Shown one piece after another: positions 31,965 through 41,745 of a DNA stretch of 64,000 nt. A program made the translations under genes and the position numbers. Position 1 is the stretch's first letter. Each line of letters begins with the position of its first letter. The notes beneath the pieces are model-generated. The model did no database searches. It had not been told where the DNA came from and saw only the letters and a list, made by a program, of their open reading frames with translations. Source of the DNA: Marinifilum fragile JCM 15579 (GTDB lineage: Bacteria; Bacteroidota; Bacteroidia; Bacteroidales; Marinifilaceae); NCBI RefSeq assembly GCF_001310955.1, contig NZ_BAZX01000005.1, positions 62,001 to 126,000 on the forward strand, in the 5' to 3' direction.

Positions 31965-32677
31965 CATATATACCTATAGATAATAAGAATTTCATTTTTA
32001 CCACAAATAGAGATGAAGATCCTAATAGAATAGCTTTGCCTCCAGATAAGTATATCAATAATAATATTGAAAGCTTGTATCCAAAAGATCCAGAAGGAAA
32101 TGGAACTTGGATGTTGTGTAATAAATATTTCAGTGTTTGTTTATTAAATGGGGCTTTCGTAAAGCATAAACATGAACCACCTTATAAAAAGAGTAGAGGA
32201 CTTGTTGTTTTAGAGTATGAAAAATTCAAAAATACAATTGAGTTTGTATTGAATTTTGATTTTGTGGGAATAGAACCATTTACAATGGTTGTAGTAAGAT
32301 ATAATTCGGAAATTTTAATGGAGGAAGTGAGGTGGGATGGTAGCTCGGTTCATTATAAGAAACTTGATCCGAAAAGAGCTGAAATTTGGTCATCATCAAC
32401 TTTGTATGATGAAACAGCAAAAAAAATGAGAAAGGCTTGGTTTGTAGATTGGAAAATGATGGATGATATATCATACTCTAAAGTGCTTGATTTTCACAAA
32501 AATGCTGGTTGTAACGATTTGTTTAATGGATTGGTCATGAATAGAAAGGAACTGGTTAAAACTACCAGTATTACCCAAATAATACATGATAAATTAGGAA
32601 TAAGAATGAGGTATGAAGATCTTCGTACAAAAGAAGTAACAGAGAAATATATGACAAAAGAAAAGAGTCTCAATTGA
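31952..32677 (+). CDS. NRDE/TANGO2 family protein
   Basis: The 241-aa protein begins MCTLTYIP, with a Cys right after Met as in Ntn-hydrolase-like NRDE proteins, and carries the name-giving motif TTNRDEDPNR at about 18-27. GNGTWMLCNKYFSVCLLNG follows as in TANGO2. The molecular role is unknown in bacteria; the eukaryotic relative is linked to haem and lipid metabolism. It overlaps the DinB-like gene by 13 nt. Confidence 0.88.
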   Translation: MCTLTYIPIDNKNFIFTTNRDEDPNRIALPPDKYINNNIESLYPKDPEGNGTWMLCNKYFSVCLLNGAFVKHKHEPPYKKSRGLVVLEYEKFKNTIEFVLNFDFVGIEPFTMVVVRYNSEILMEEVRWDGSSVHYKKLDPKRAEIWSSSTLYDETAKKMRKAWFVDWKMMDDISYSKVLDFHKNAGCNDLFNGLVMNRKELVKTTSITQIIHDKLGIRMRYEDLRTKEVTEKYMTKEKSLN

Positions 32678-32686
32678 GACTCTTTT
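32661..32686. terminator. Bidirectional terminator at the NRDE stop
   Basis: A 26-bp palindrome (AAAAGAGTCTCAA with its complement) overlaps the NRDE stop codon and ends in T on both strands. It separates NRDE from the convergent pckA. Confidence 0.88.
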
Positions 32687-32715
32687 TATTAGAAATAAAA
32701 TAACAAGTAGAGTAA

Positions 32716-34372
32716 TTATTTTCCAGGACATTGAGAAATGATATCCTGTGAAATATCTTGTTTTCCATATGATTTATCAAATTCACAAGAGAATTTCTCA
32801 GCTAACTTTTCAGCTGTTTTTTTGTAATCTTCCTTGTTTTCCCAAGTATTAATTGGATTTAAGATTTCAGTTGGAACATTTTCACAAGAAGTAGGAATAT
32901 TTACATGGAACAATTGGTCTTCAGTATATTCTACATCATTTAATTTTCCACTTAAAGCTGCATCAACCATTGCTCTTGTATATTTTAACTTGATACGAGA
33001 ACCTGTTCCGTATGAACCACCACTCCAGCCAGTGTTAATTAAGAAAACATTGGTATTGTGTTTTTCCATTTTCTCACCAAGCATCTCAGCGTAGATATTT
33101 GGATTACAAGGCATAAATGGTTGTCCAAAAAAACGTGAGAAAGTTGCCTGTGGCTCTGTTACTCCGGTTTCAGTTCCAGCTAATTTCGAGGTATATCCCA
33201 TAAGGAACCAAAGCATAGCTTGCTCTTTAGTCAGTTTTGAGATTGGAGGCAATACACCGTATGCATCGGCTGTAAGGAATAAAATTGTATTTGGATTCCC
33301 CGAAGTTGAACTCTCCTTAATATTTTTTAAGAAACGAAGAGGATAACTTGCTCTTGAGTTTGGAGTAAATCGATCATCGAAGAAATCTAACTCTCCGTTT
33401 GGATAAATCATTGCATTTTCAATAATTGCACCATGTTTGGTATAATCATCTTCGTGCATAACAGCGTCATAAATTTCAGGCTCATTTTCAGGCTTGATAT
33501 CAATCATTTTAGCATAACAGCCATTTTCAAAATTGAAAATACCATCGTTACTCCATCCATGTTCATCATCTCCTAAAAGAGCTCTGTTAGGATCAGCTGA
33601 TAAAGTGGTTTTACCAGTTCCCGAAAGACCTAGAAGAAGCAGAATCACCATTTTTGCCTTCGTTTGCTGAACAGTGCAAAGGAAGAACACCTTTAAATGG
33701 CAAATAGTAATTCATTACAGTGAACATCAATTTTTTCATTGCTCCCATGTAAGAAGAACCAATAACGATCCCTATTTTCTGATCGAAATCAACAACTACG
33801 CAAATGTCAGATGTTTCTCCATTGGGAAGTTCTCTTACCAGACCTTTGTAACGATCTTTATTTAATTTGTTGTTTGGTAAAGCAATCAAATGAAATTCAT
33901 CATTTGCAAAAATCGATTTGTCAAGGTCATTAGGTACTGGTCTAAACATGTTGTCGATAAAAACCTGACTTAAACTTTTATCAGTAATGGTTTTTACTGG
34001 CAATGCATATTTTGAATCTGCACCAATTACTCTATCCGTGATATAAACTGTTTCTTTTTCATCAATCATCTTTAAAGCGTCCTCAAAAATCATCGAAAAC
34101 GTTTGCGGATTCATAGCGATATTATTGGCTGATGACCAGTCTATATTTAATTCACTTTCAGGATTTCTTACGATATAAGTATCCTTAGGACTTCTACCTG
34201 TAGAATGAGGAGGTGTCCAAGTTGCAAGTGAGCCGTTCTTTGTTAAAACTGCTTCTTTATTTTCTACTGCTTGAGTAATTAGAGATTCTCTTGAAAGATT
34301 CTCTTGAATGTTGGAATGCTTTTTTAATGATTCTTGTAATTCTGCAATCATATTAACTTCAATAGCGTTCAT
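32716..34372 (-). pseudogene. pckA: ATP-dependent phosphoenolpyruvate carboxykinase, frameshifted
   Basis: The gene converts oxaloacetate and ATP to phosphoenolpyruvate. The N-terminal frame (34372-33611) has the substrate-binding segment TGRSPKDTYIV and ends after PLHCSANEGKNGDSA. The C-terminal frame continues with GLSGTGKTTLSADPNR (P-loop), GDDEHGWSNDG and TGVTEPQATFS. The break is at 33631-33640 (minus-strand GCTTCTTCTAGG), where family members have DSA, two or three hydrophobic residues, then GLSGTG. A 1-nt insertion or 2-nt loss restores the frame. All catalytic residues outside the break are intact. Since this enzyme is central to metabolism, a sequence error is a serious alternative to gene loss. 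Confidence 0.9.
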
Positions 34373-34782
34373 GTGACATTTAATATTTGGTTTGGAGCTT
34401 CAAAAGTATGACTATATATGAATAAATCCTACTATGTACATATTTTTTTGTAATTTTTAATGTATTATTTCTCAGTAAGTTTTACTACTTTTACCATGGG
34501 GAAAATTGATCTAGGGACGTTAAAATCGTTTCTTTTTTTCAGTTTTCCCCTCTTTTTTGTTTAAAATAATTTCATCTTTTCTTTGAGCTACAAACGTTTG
34601 CGTAAAAATCATTAATTCTAAATAATTTAAAATTATGATTAAGAGTGTCGGATGCCTGAGATATAGACTAGCAGGAAGATTTCTTACTAAAAGTTATAAA
34701 AAAACCTCCAAAGCAACTGCCTTGGAGGTATTAAAAATGACATTTATTTCAGATTCCATTAAAAAATGGAAAGAAAATTTAA
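34373..34782. other. Gene-free region between pckA and xerD
   Basis: The upstream region of pckA (plus-strand 34373-34600) contains ACAAACGTTTGCGT-like inverted bases near 34590, which could be a catabolite or gluconeogenic regulator site. The xerD terminator is at 34696-34729. A 52-codon frame at 34635-34792 runs through the terminator into xerD and looks accidental. Confidence 0.5.
34696..34729 (-). terminator. Terminator of xerD
   Basis: On the minus strand ACCTCCAAGGC and GCTTTGGAGGT form an 11-bp stem (one G-U) with an AGTT loop, then a T run, about 55 nt after the xerD stop. Confidence 0.88.
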
Positions 34783-35688
34783 TTAGTCTTTAGATCTTGG
34801 ATGGAAATTCTTGATTGTTTCTTTCAAATATTCTCTATCCAAATGTGTGTAAATTTCAGTTGTTAAAATTGACTCGTGACCTAACATTTCTTGTACGGCT
34901 CTCAAATCAGCACCACCTTCTACAAGGTGAGATGCAAAAGAGTGACGGAAAGTGTGAGGAGAAACATTTTTCTTCAAACCAACTTTCTTAGATAAGTTCT
35001 TAATAATGGTAAAGATCATTACACGTGATAACTTACGACCTCTTCTGTTCAAGAATAAGATATCTTCACTATCCTTATCGATATTTAATTTACCGCGATA
35101 GTTTTTAAGATACAATTTGATTTCTTTTTTAGCTTTCTTTCCAATTGGAATTAAACGTTCTTTGTTTCCTTTTCCATGAATTTTAATAAATCCCATACGG
35201 AAATGAAGGTTAGAAACTCTTAAGTCGATTAATTCTGATACTCTCAATCCACAAGAATATAAAGTTTCAAGAATTGCACGGTTTCTTTGTCCTTCTGACT
35301 TGTTCATGTCAACAGCTTTTACCAAAACGTCAATTTCGTCTGTAGTTAAAGTGTCAGGAAGTTTACGTCCAATTTTTGGAGCTTCTAATAAAGCAGTTGG
35401 ATTTTTTTCGATAATTTCTTCTAATAATAAATACTTAAAGAAAGCTTTAATACCAGAAATTACACGTGCTTGTGTGCGAGGGCTAGTACCTGCATCGTTA
35501 ATCCAAGCTACAAAATCCTTCAAATGTTGAAGTACTACTTCTTCAGGAGTTACCTCGATATTCTTTTCTCTAAAGAAAGTAGTTAATTTAGTAATGTCAT
35601 TAATGTAAGCGTCTACCGAGTTCTTAGAGAGAGACTTCTCTAAGGTGAGGTAGGTCTTAAAATTTTCAATTGTTGTTGTCCATTTCAT
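34783..35688 (-). CDS. xerD: Tyrosine recombinase XerD
   Basis: The 301-aa recombinase resolves chromosome dimers at dif. It has the SAM-like N-terminal DNA-binding domain (LTLEKSLSKNSVDAYINDI) and the catalytic residues in order: Arg in SCGLRVSELI, Lys in GKGNKERLIP, His-x-x-Arg in HTFRHSFASH, His/Trp position in MLGHESILTTEIYTH, and the nucleophilic Tyr in that last motif. Full length and no neighbouring integrated element suggest the housekeeping Xer protein rather than a phage integrase. It is divergent from aroQ. Confidence 0.93.
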   Translation of the reverse strand: MKWTTTIENFKTYLTLEKSLSKNSVDAYINDITKLTTFFREKNIEVTPEEVVLQHLKDFVAWINDAGTSPRTQARVISGIKAFFKYLLLEEIIEKNPTALLEAPKIGRKLPDTLTTDEIDVLVKAVDMNKSEGQRNRAILETLYSCGLRVSELIDLRVSNLHFRMGFIKIHGKGNKERLIPIGKKAKKEIKLYLKNYRGKLNIDKDSEDILFLNRRGRKLSRVMIFTIIKNLSKKVGLKKNVSPHTFRHSFASHLVEGGADLRAVQEMLGHESILTTEIYTHLDREYLKETIKNFHPRSKD

Positions 35689-35873
35689 TTTATCCAGTTT
35701 TTAGTATGTAGTTATAGTTGTAAATAATTTGCTTTATAATTTGTAGTTTTACTCAAGCATTTAAATATACGAATTGTTTATGATAATTCCTGAGTGCAAT
35801 TTAAAAAAATATTACGTAAGCTGACAAAAATTTCATATACTATTTATGTTTAACCTTAAAAATTTTTGATAAG

Positions 35874-36299
35874 ATGAATTTTTTGATAATAAATGGACCT
35901 AACCTAAATCTACTTGGAGTGCGCGAAAAATCTATATATGGAGAAGTTTCGTTTGAAACTTATTTTGAGGAGTTAAAGAAGATCTACGGAAAAATTCAAC
36001 TTGAATATTATCAATCTAATATAGAGGGCGAATTGATTGATGAAATACATCGTATAGGTTTCGATTATGATGGTATTATTCTAAATGCCGGGGCTTATAC
36101 TCATACTTCTGTAGCGCTTGGAGATGCGATTGCAGCTGTAAATACGCCTGTTATTGAGGTGCATATATCTAATGTGCATAAGCGAGAGCCCTTCCGAAGT
36201 AAAACCATGATTGGAAAGGATTGTATTGGCACAATTGCTGGGTTTGGATTGGATTCTTATCGTTTGGCGATAGAAGCTCTTTTATCCCGTTTGGACTAA
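35874..36299 (+). CDS. aroQ: Type II 3-dehydroquinate dehydratase
   Basis: The 141-aa enzyme catalyses the third step of the shikimate pathway, which supplies chorismate to the aromatic amino acids and to MenF. Diagnostic parts are IINGPNLNLLGVREKSIYG at the N-terminus with catalytic Tyr, the loop NAGAYTHTS and the His in VEVHISNVHKREPFR. Length is typical for the dodecameric type II enzyme. Confidence 0.95.
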   Translation: MNFLIINGPNLNLLGVREKSIYGEVSFETYFEELKKIYGKIQLEYYQSNIEGELIDEIHRIGFDYDGIILNAGAYTHTSVALGDAIAAVNTPVIEVHISNVHKREPFRSKTMIGKDCIGTIAGFGLDSYRLAIEALLSRLD

Positions 36300-36388
36300 A
36301 GTTATTTTTTTTGTGACAAAAGTTTTTTTTACATCGTTTGCAATTTATGCTATAAAATATGTACCTATAAGCTTGTAGTATTATTGAC

Positions 36389-36396
36389 TATCTTTG
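36389..36396 (+). promoter_or_regulatory. Promoter element of pyk
   Basis: TATCTTTG matches the TAnnTTTG -7 box, 33 nt before the pyk start. No exact TTTG stands 19 nt upstream; CTTG occurs closer. Confidence 0.45.
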
Positions 36397-36429
36397 TATT
36401 GCCAAAACTAATAATGAAAGAGTTTTTCT

Positions 36430-37845
36430 ATGAAGAAGCATACGAAAATTATTGCAACGATTTCTGACAAGAGGTGCGATGTAGAATTTCTTACACAACT
36501 TTTTGAAGAGGGCATGAATGTTGTAAGGCTTAATACAGCACATCAAACACATGCCGATGCACAAAAAGTAATTGATAATGTCAGAGCTGTTTCAGACAAG
36601 ATCGCATTACTTGTGGATACAAAAGGTCCTGAGATCAGAACGGTAGATGTTGAGGATGATTTATTCCTTAAAAGTGGTGATAGGATAAAAATTAAAGGAA
36701 AAAAAGAAGATGAAGAGGTAGATGACTGTCTGTTGGTTAGCTACGAAGATTTTGTTATTGATGTAGAAGTTGGTAAAAGGATCTTAATTGATGATGGAGA
36801 GCTGGAATTATTAGTTGTTGAGAAGCACGATGACTTCTTAGTAGTTGAAGCTAAAAATGAGGGCCCGATTAAAAATCGAAAGAGCGTAAACGTACCGGGT
36901 GTTTCTATTAAATTACCTTCACTTACTAAAAAAGACAGAACTTTTATCGATTTTGCCATTGAACAGGATATTGATTTTATAGCACATTCATTTGTTAGAA
37001 ATAAAGAGGATGTTCTGGAAATTCAAAAAATACTGGATAAATATGATTCCAAAGTAAAAATCATTGCAAAAATCGAAAATCAGGAAGGTGTTGATAATAT
37101 TGACGAAATTCTTGATCATGCATATGGAGTGATGGTTGCAAGAGGTGATTTGGCAATTGAAATTCCAGCGCAAAAATTACCTGTAATTCAAAGAAAAATA
37201 ATTAGAAAGTGTATGGAGCGTAAAAAACCTGTGATTATTGCAACACAGATGCTTCATTCAATGATTAAAAATCCTAGACCAACACGTGCGGAAGTTAGCG
37301 ATATTGCGAATGCAATATACAACAGAACGGATGCAATCATGCTAAGTGGAGAAACGGCTTATGGAGATTACCCGGTTGAGTCGGTTCGTACCATGAAAGA
37401 AGTTGCGATTGAGGTAGAGAAAGAATTATATCCTGATACAAGAAAGAATTTTGTTCCTAGTAACCAGGAATTAACGGCAATTTTGGCTCGTTCTGCAGTA
37501 AAATCATCTCAATTGCTTCCTGTAAAAGCAATTGTTACCGATACCTTAACAGGAAGAACAGGTCGTTATTTATCAGCCTACAGAGGAACTTCTCCTGTTT
37601 ATGCTTTGTGTTATTCAAAAAGAGTTATGCGCGAATTGGCTCTTTCGTATGGTGTCGAAGCAGGCTATAGAAAATTATTGGCCAGTAGAGATGAGTACGT
37701 GAAGCAATCGATGTATACTTTAATGGAAAAGAAATACTTTACAGAAGATGATATGGTGATAATCATCGGTGGAAGTTTTGGTCCATCTAAAGGAGTTTCA
37801 TTTATGGAAATCAGTAAAGTAGATCAGTTGACACATAAGGTGTAA
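36430..37845 (+). CDS. pyk: Pyruvate kinase
   Basis: The 471-aa enzyme makes pyruvate and ATP from phosphoenolpyruvate and ADP. Motifs are RLNTAHQTH (N-terminal barrel), DTKGPEIR, the catalytic IIAKIENQEGVDNIDEI with Lys, VARGDLAIEIP, IATQMLHSMIKNPRPTRAEVSDIANA and MLSGETAYGDYP. The C-terminal domain (residues about 355-471) is present. An unusual point is the N-terminal HTKIIATISDKRCD, where most pyruvate kinases have TKIVCTIGPAS. Confidence 0.95.
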   Translation: MKKHTKIIATISDKRCDVEFLTQLFEEGMNVVRLNTAHQTHADAQKVIDNVRAVSDKIALLVDTKGPEIRTVDVEDDLFLKSGDRIKIKGKKEDEEVDDCLLVSYEDFVIDVEVGKRILIDDGELELLVVEKHDDFLVVEAKNEGPIKNRKSVNVPGVSIKLPSLTKKDRTFIDFAIEQDIDFIAHSFVRNKEDVLEIQKILDKYDSKVKIIAKIENQEGVDNIDEILDHAYGVMVARGDLAIEIPAQKLPVIQRKIIRKCMERKKPVIIATQMLHSMIKNPRPTRAEVSDIANAIYNRTDAIMLSGETAYGDYPVESVRTMKEVAIEVEKELYPDTRKNFVPSNQELTAILARSAVKSSQLLPVKAIVTDTLTGRTGRYLSAYRGTSPVYALCYSKRVMRELALSYGVEAGYRKLLASRDEYVKQSMYTLMEKKYFTEDDMVIIIGGSFGPSKGVSFMEISKVDQLTHKV

Positions 37846-37862
37846 CAAAATAATATTGAAGC

Positions 37863-37900
37863 AAAAAAAATGCGAATCATCTCGATTCGCATTTTTTTTA
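37863..37900 (+). terminator. Terminator of pyk
   Basis: AAATGCGAATC and GATTCGCATTT pair with a 5-nt loop and continue into A and T runs on either side, so it can act for both pyk and the convergent membrane-protein gene. Confidence 0.92.
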
Positions 37901-37934
37901 ACCTGTATTATTGAGGCTTAGTATCTCAAATATA

Positions 37935-38480
37935 TCAGAACCAAGCTATCCCAATGCCAATTCCCGAAATGGAAAGGTTGAAACTTTTTCTGTCGGTTTT
38001 AAATACTGCAATGATTAAAGCAGAAATCAACAAACCTGCCAATATAACTATTAAGTAAGCAGCCAATACTCCCAGACTGTATCCTGATAGGTGAATGAAT
38101 TTTAAGTTGCTGCCAAATGCTTTCAGGTAATGTAAGCTAATGCTGGTGCCAACTACCAATCCGATTAATGCGAAAAAATTGTATCGAATGGCATTTGCCG
38201 ATAAGTTGTTTGAAATCATATGATGAACTCCGACAACTAATAATGAAATTGCTGTTGCCAACCTGATGGTTGAATAGGAGAAATGTGTGATTTTAAAACA
38301 TGCTAATAGCAATCCCACGAGAGATCCAATGCCAAGGGCAAGGAAAAGTGAAAATAGATTTTTCCAATCTTTTAGTTGAAAAACGATGCCAAAAAGCAAT
38401 AGAATTAAAAAATGATCAAAAAGAGAGAATGAGATTAGGTATGAAAAAGCGGATTCGAATCCAGATAAAAATTGTTGCAT
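37935..38480 (-). CDS. HupE/UreJ-like membrane protein
   Basis: The 181-aa protein has five or six hydrophobic segments. The pattern of an N-terminal FLSGFESAF, SLFDHFLILLLF and a GVHHMI segment resembles HupE/UreJ_2 proteins, small membrane proteins sometimes tied to metal uptake. The match is by eye only. It lies 12 nt downstream of the thioesterase gene and probably belongs to the same transcript (DUF4105, thioesterase, this gene). Confidence 0.6.
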   Translation of the reverse strand: MQQFLSGFESAFSYLISFSLFDHFLILLLFGIVFQLKDWKNLFSLFLALGIGSLVGLLLACFKITHFSYSTIRLATAISLLVVGVHHMISNNLSANAIRYNFFALIGLVVGTSISLHYLKAFGSNLKFIHLSGYSLGVLAAYLIVILAGLLISALIIAVFKTDRKSFNLSISGIGIGIAWF

Positions 38481-38492
38481 ATTGTTCTTAAA

Positions 38493-39251
38493 TTATTTCC
38501 ATTTAATAATAGACCTGCAATTTTCTACATTGCTTTTGTTGTTACGAATCACAAAGTGAGATTCGCGGTCGTTATTACTACTGCAATTATTGTGAATGCT
38601 TAATTGATCGTTGTACTTGGCTTCGTGCAGGAAATTAATTTCCAATTCGTCAATCAAGCCAGAGCTTAATTTCTCAATCGGGCAAGAATCTACAATCCAT
38701 TTGATGTATTTCACATTATTAACATGCTGGTTAATGTCAATATCACTGAAATGCACATCAATAGTTAGGTTTGGATTTTCATCGACATTAGTATTTAATT
38801 TTTGCAATGAAGTTTCAAATACCTTTTCAGCATTTTCATATTTGGTACCATCGATAATGGAGTGGGGGCGAGTTGGTCTTTTATTCTTGATATTAATGAT
38901 TAACCATGATGAACTTGCCAGGATAATAGCATTGCCTTCTCTATCGAGAATTCTAAAATCTCTGTTCCCAAACAAACCTTCAATTCCTGTAGGCCAGGTT
39001 TCAACAGTTATTTCATCGGTCCATTTTGGATAATCAATCACTTTAACTTTTAGTCGTGTCAACACCCACGATAAATCTTGTTGCATTAATTTATCGATTC
39101 CCCAGTTTAAAGCATCGGCATGCATGCCAGCAATTTCTTGCAGGTAATTGCATATGGATGTCAGTTTTACTCTTCCATTAAAATCAGTATCGAAAGAGCC
39201 AATTCTGAATGTCTTTGTGAATTTTGTTTGATTAATTTCTAGAGTATCCAT
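38493..39251 (-). CDS. Acyl-ACP thioesterase (FatA/FatB-like)
   Basis: The 252-aa protein has two hotdog domains, as in bacterial and plant acyl-ACP thioesterases: the first with VKLTSICNYLQEIAGMHADALNWG and WVLTRLKVKVIDYPKWTDEI, the second with DIDINQHVNNVKYIKWIVDS, which holds the catalytic Asp/Asn/His set. It would release free fatty acids from acyl-ACP. It shares one base with the DUF4105 gene upstream. Confidence 0.9.
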   Translation of the reverse strand: MDTLEINQTKFTKTFRIGSFDTDFNGRVKLTSICNYLQEIAGMHADALNWGIDKLMQQDLSWVLTRLKVKVIDYPKWTDEITVETWPTGIEGLFGNRDFRILDREGNAIILASSSWLIINIKNKRPTRPHSIIDGTKYENAEKVFETSLQKLNTNVDENPNLTIDVHFSDIDINQHVNNVKYIKWIVDSCPIEKLSSGLIDELEINFLHEAKYNDQLSIHNNCSSNNDRESHFVIRNNKSNVENCRSIIKWK

Positions 39252-40435
39252 TAAATCAACTTGATTTTTAATTTTTTAACGATATAGATTGATCGTACGA
39301 ATAATAAAGCCACAATCGGTAAAATCTCATTTGGTAATGATTGTTGAATGATAGACCATGCGGCCAAAATAATTAGCAATAGTACCGAGCTCGCAAAGAA
39401 GAAAAAGTATGATGCTTTATTTTTCATGCTCAGCAAGATGTTTGCCACAGGAAAATAAAATGGTAAGGCCCAAAGAATGTTCCAGTTTGGTCCGGTTGCC
39501 TGATGATCGGTAAAAAACCAAAGGAAAATAATTACCCAACCAACTAGACCAGTTGCTCCGAATAAAACATGATCGATAATGAAATAATTGCGCTTGCTTT
39601 TTAAAGTGCGAATGCTTACCCATAAAACGATTAGTGAAAGTATTCCGAATATAAAACCTGGGCGTTTGTACCATTCCGTCATTTTGTAATCCAAAGCTGG
39701 TTTTAATACTTCGGTGGTATTACTAACCAGTGGGACTCTTTCTCCGTTATTCAATACTGTAGCATCGCCAAAAGCATACATCATGTTGTCAGGTAAAAAC
39801 ATATACTGGTATGGTGTGGCTTCAACATCACATGGTGAACCTAGAATTAAATGGATACCAAGGTAAATCCATCGACTTCGTTCCATAAAATGATCCAATA
39901 AGTTCCAGAAGTTTTTAGGCTCAGCATTATTTTCTTTATAGATGATTTTACCATCTACATTGGCTTCTATGATATCTCGTATTCGCGTAGAACAATTATC
40001 AAAGAGAAAATCGTAATGATAATATCTATTTTCAGGTTTGTAATTTTCGATTACCGCTGCAAATAGTTTTCTTTTTGTTTCGAGATCTAAATTCAATTTC
40101 TGTTCAGTAACTCCTTGTCCGGATCTCATGTATTCAGGCAAAAAATCGCGGTAAGGAGCAAATGCTAAACGATACATTAATTTGCCTCTGGCAAATTTCA
40201 TGTAAAAGTTTGGGGTGTTAAAATTGAATGTTCCATAATTAAAAACAAGGTCAATTTGGTTTAAAGGATCGTGAAAACGCAATGCAGAGTGACCAAAATG
40301 AGAATACAATTCATCACCTGGCGAACAGGTTAGAAGACTTACTTCTGATTGTTCGGAAAGTTGCTTTGCATATGTGTTAGAGAATGATAGAAGGCCAATT
40401 GCTAATAGGCTTATAAAGAATTTAAATCTTTTCAT
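39251..40435 (-). CDS. DUF4105 membrane-anchored protein
   Basis: The 394-aa protein has a signal peptide (MKRFKFFISLLAIGLLSF) and a periplasmic N-terminal domain with the DUF4105 marks SPGDELYSHFGHSALRFHD and YHYDFLFDNCSTRIRD. The His and Cys residues are arranged like a papain-type (NlpC/LapG-like) peptidase fold. Four membrane segments follow in the C-terminal 130 residues. Function is not established. It is the first gene of a three-gene unit with the acyl-ACP thioesterase. Confidence 0.85.
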   Translation of the reverse strand: MKRFKFFISLLAIGLLSFSNTYAKQLSEQSEVSLLTCSPGDELYSHFGHSALRFHDPLNQIDLVFNYGTFNFNTPNFYMKFARGKLMYRLAFAPYRDFLPEYMRSGQGVTEQKLNLDLETKRKLFAAVIENYKPENRYYHYDFLFDNCSTRIRDIIEANVDGKIIYKENNAEPKNFWNLLDHFMERSRWIYLGIHLILGSPCDVEATPYQYMFLPDNMMYAFGDATVLNNGERVPLVSNTTEVLKPALDYKMTEWYKRPGFIFGILSLIVLWVSIRTLKSKRNYFIIDHVLFGATGLVGWVIIFLWFFTDHQATGPNWNILWALPFYFPVANILLSMKNKASYFFFFASSVLLLIILAAWSIIQQSLPNEILPIVALLFVRSIYIVKKLKIKLI

Positions 40436-40995
40436 AAGTATGAATATTTATCTGATCGAAGATATACAAAATACCATTATTTCGTATGGTGTTGATCTTA
40501 TAAAACGCTCATGTTGCATATATATTGAAGGAAATCATGGGATTACTGAAAAAAGGGTCGTTCTCTTTTAATTTGTTTGCTTTGGAAGATGGAAAAATTA
40601 CTTGGGACAAAAAATTCATTCTATCTCTTCTTGTAAATGGTCAAATTTTTCAAAAAAAATGCTTTTCGTAGTGCACAATTCTACTTTTTTTTCAAAAAGT
40701 TGGGTTTTGGAGTAGGAAAAATCACTTCGGGCCAAAATTTCATTCTATTTCTTCTTGCAAATGGTCAAACTTTTTCAAAAAAAGCTTTTTCGTAGTGCAC
40801 AATTCTATTTTTTTTCAAAAAGTTGGGTGTTAGCAGTAGGAAAAATTACTTCGGACCAAAATTTCATTCTTTTTCCTCTTGAAATCGGTTGACTTTTTAA
40901 AATGAAGTATTTTATGGTGTGCAATTCTGCAATTCCTTTTTTGCATAAAAAATCCCCTGTGAAAACAGAGGATTGGAATATGGATTAAAACAATC
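40436..40995. other. Gene-free region with the 124-bp tandem repeat
   Basis: Bases 40436-40590 are the upstream region of the DUF4105 gene on the minus strand. The rest is taken by the tandem repeat at 40591-40945 and the short tail after lolA. No frame here has family features. A short A-rich hairpin (AAAAATCCCCTGTGAAAACAGAGG, split over 40947-40972) may terminate lolA. Confidence 0.6.
40591..40945. repeat. 124-bp tandem repeat, nearly three copies
   Basis: Units begin at 40591, 40715 and 40839, each with GGAAAAAT(T/C)ACTT, then AATTTCATTCT, GGTCAAA, CGTAGTGCACAATTCTA and TTTTTTTCAAAAAGTTGGG. The first two copies are very similar. The third diverges after about 60 nt (GGTTGACTTTTTAAAATG). 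The unit contains runs of T and A that could form stem structures. Confidence 0.85.
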
Positions 40996-41637
40996 TTATC
41001 TCATATCATTTACTTCTACATCAGGATTTGCAGCAGTATCGAATACAAAATCCTTATCGGTTAATGTAACATTAGGAGTTAACTTTTTAAGAATAATGCT
41101 TACATCGTTTCCATCTTTACCAACTGATTTAAGAGCACTGATTTGGTTTGTAGCCTGATCGATTTTTAGTCGAATGTGAGTGAAACCACGTTCATTATCG
41201 GTTGGAAACAAATCTATAACATGAAGTTTTTTTCCATTTTCAGTTACTTCGTTTACATATTTATAAGTAAAGCCAGTTTCGTAAATCGAAAAGATCTTAG
41301 CAGGATTTAATGCTTCATCTTCGTCTACACCAGGCTCTTTAATACTTACCTCTTCTGCATCAATAATATGAGTATATTGTGTTTTTCCATCAAAGTAAAT
41401 ATCGGTTCCCATTAAGTTTAATTTATACTTGTTTTCTTTTAGTACAATACTTCCGTCAGATACTTCGTGGATATCCTCTTCATCATTATCCATTGAGTAA
41501 GTGAATTCAGCCTTTAGGCTTTTATATTCTTTATTGATCTCTGATACTTTATCTAAAATAGCTTTTGCTTTGGCATCTTGTGCTGATACATTAAGGCTGA
41601 TAAGTCCAAGTAAGAGTAAACAAAAAAAGTTTTTCAT
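40996..41637 (-). CDS. lolA: LolA-like outer-membrane lipoprotein carrier
   Basis: The 213-aa periplasmic protein has a signal peptide (MKNFFCLLLLGLISLNVSAQ) and a LolA-type incomplete beta barrel: ILDKVSEINKEYKSLKAEFTY, IVLKENKYKLNLMGTDIYFDG, and LKIDQATNQISALKSVGKDGN. It would ferry lipoproteins to the outer membrane. It lies directly after ftsK, an order often seen in Bacteroidota. Confidence 0.85.
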   Translation of the reverse strand: MKNFFCLLLLGLISLNVSAQDAKAKAILDKVSEINKEYKSLKAEFTYSMDNDEEDIHEVSDGSIVLKENKYKLNLMGTDIYFDGKTQYTHIIDAEEVSIKEPGVDEDEALNPAKIFSIYETGFTYKYVNEVTENGKKLHVIDLFPTDNERGFTHIRLKIDQATNQISALKSVGKDGNDVSIILKKLTPNVTLTDKDFVFDTAANPDVEVNDMR

Positions 41638-41745
41638 GTGTTTAATTTTATTTTAATTGATACATGTAACACTCAATTTACATGTTCGGTTCATTTTTCC
41701 TGATTTGTATTTAATTCAATTAGATATTCAATTATTGTGCCAGAC

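Noticed and set aside
34635..34792. 52-codon open frame starting MIKSVGCLRYRLAG
   Set aside because: It runs through the xerD terminator and into the end of xerD on the other strand and has no recognisable features.
34783..35688. Integrase of a mobile element
   Set aside because: The recombinase is full-length XerD in type, adjoins aroQ, and no attachment sites or phage genes are nearby.
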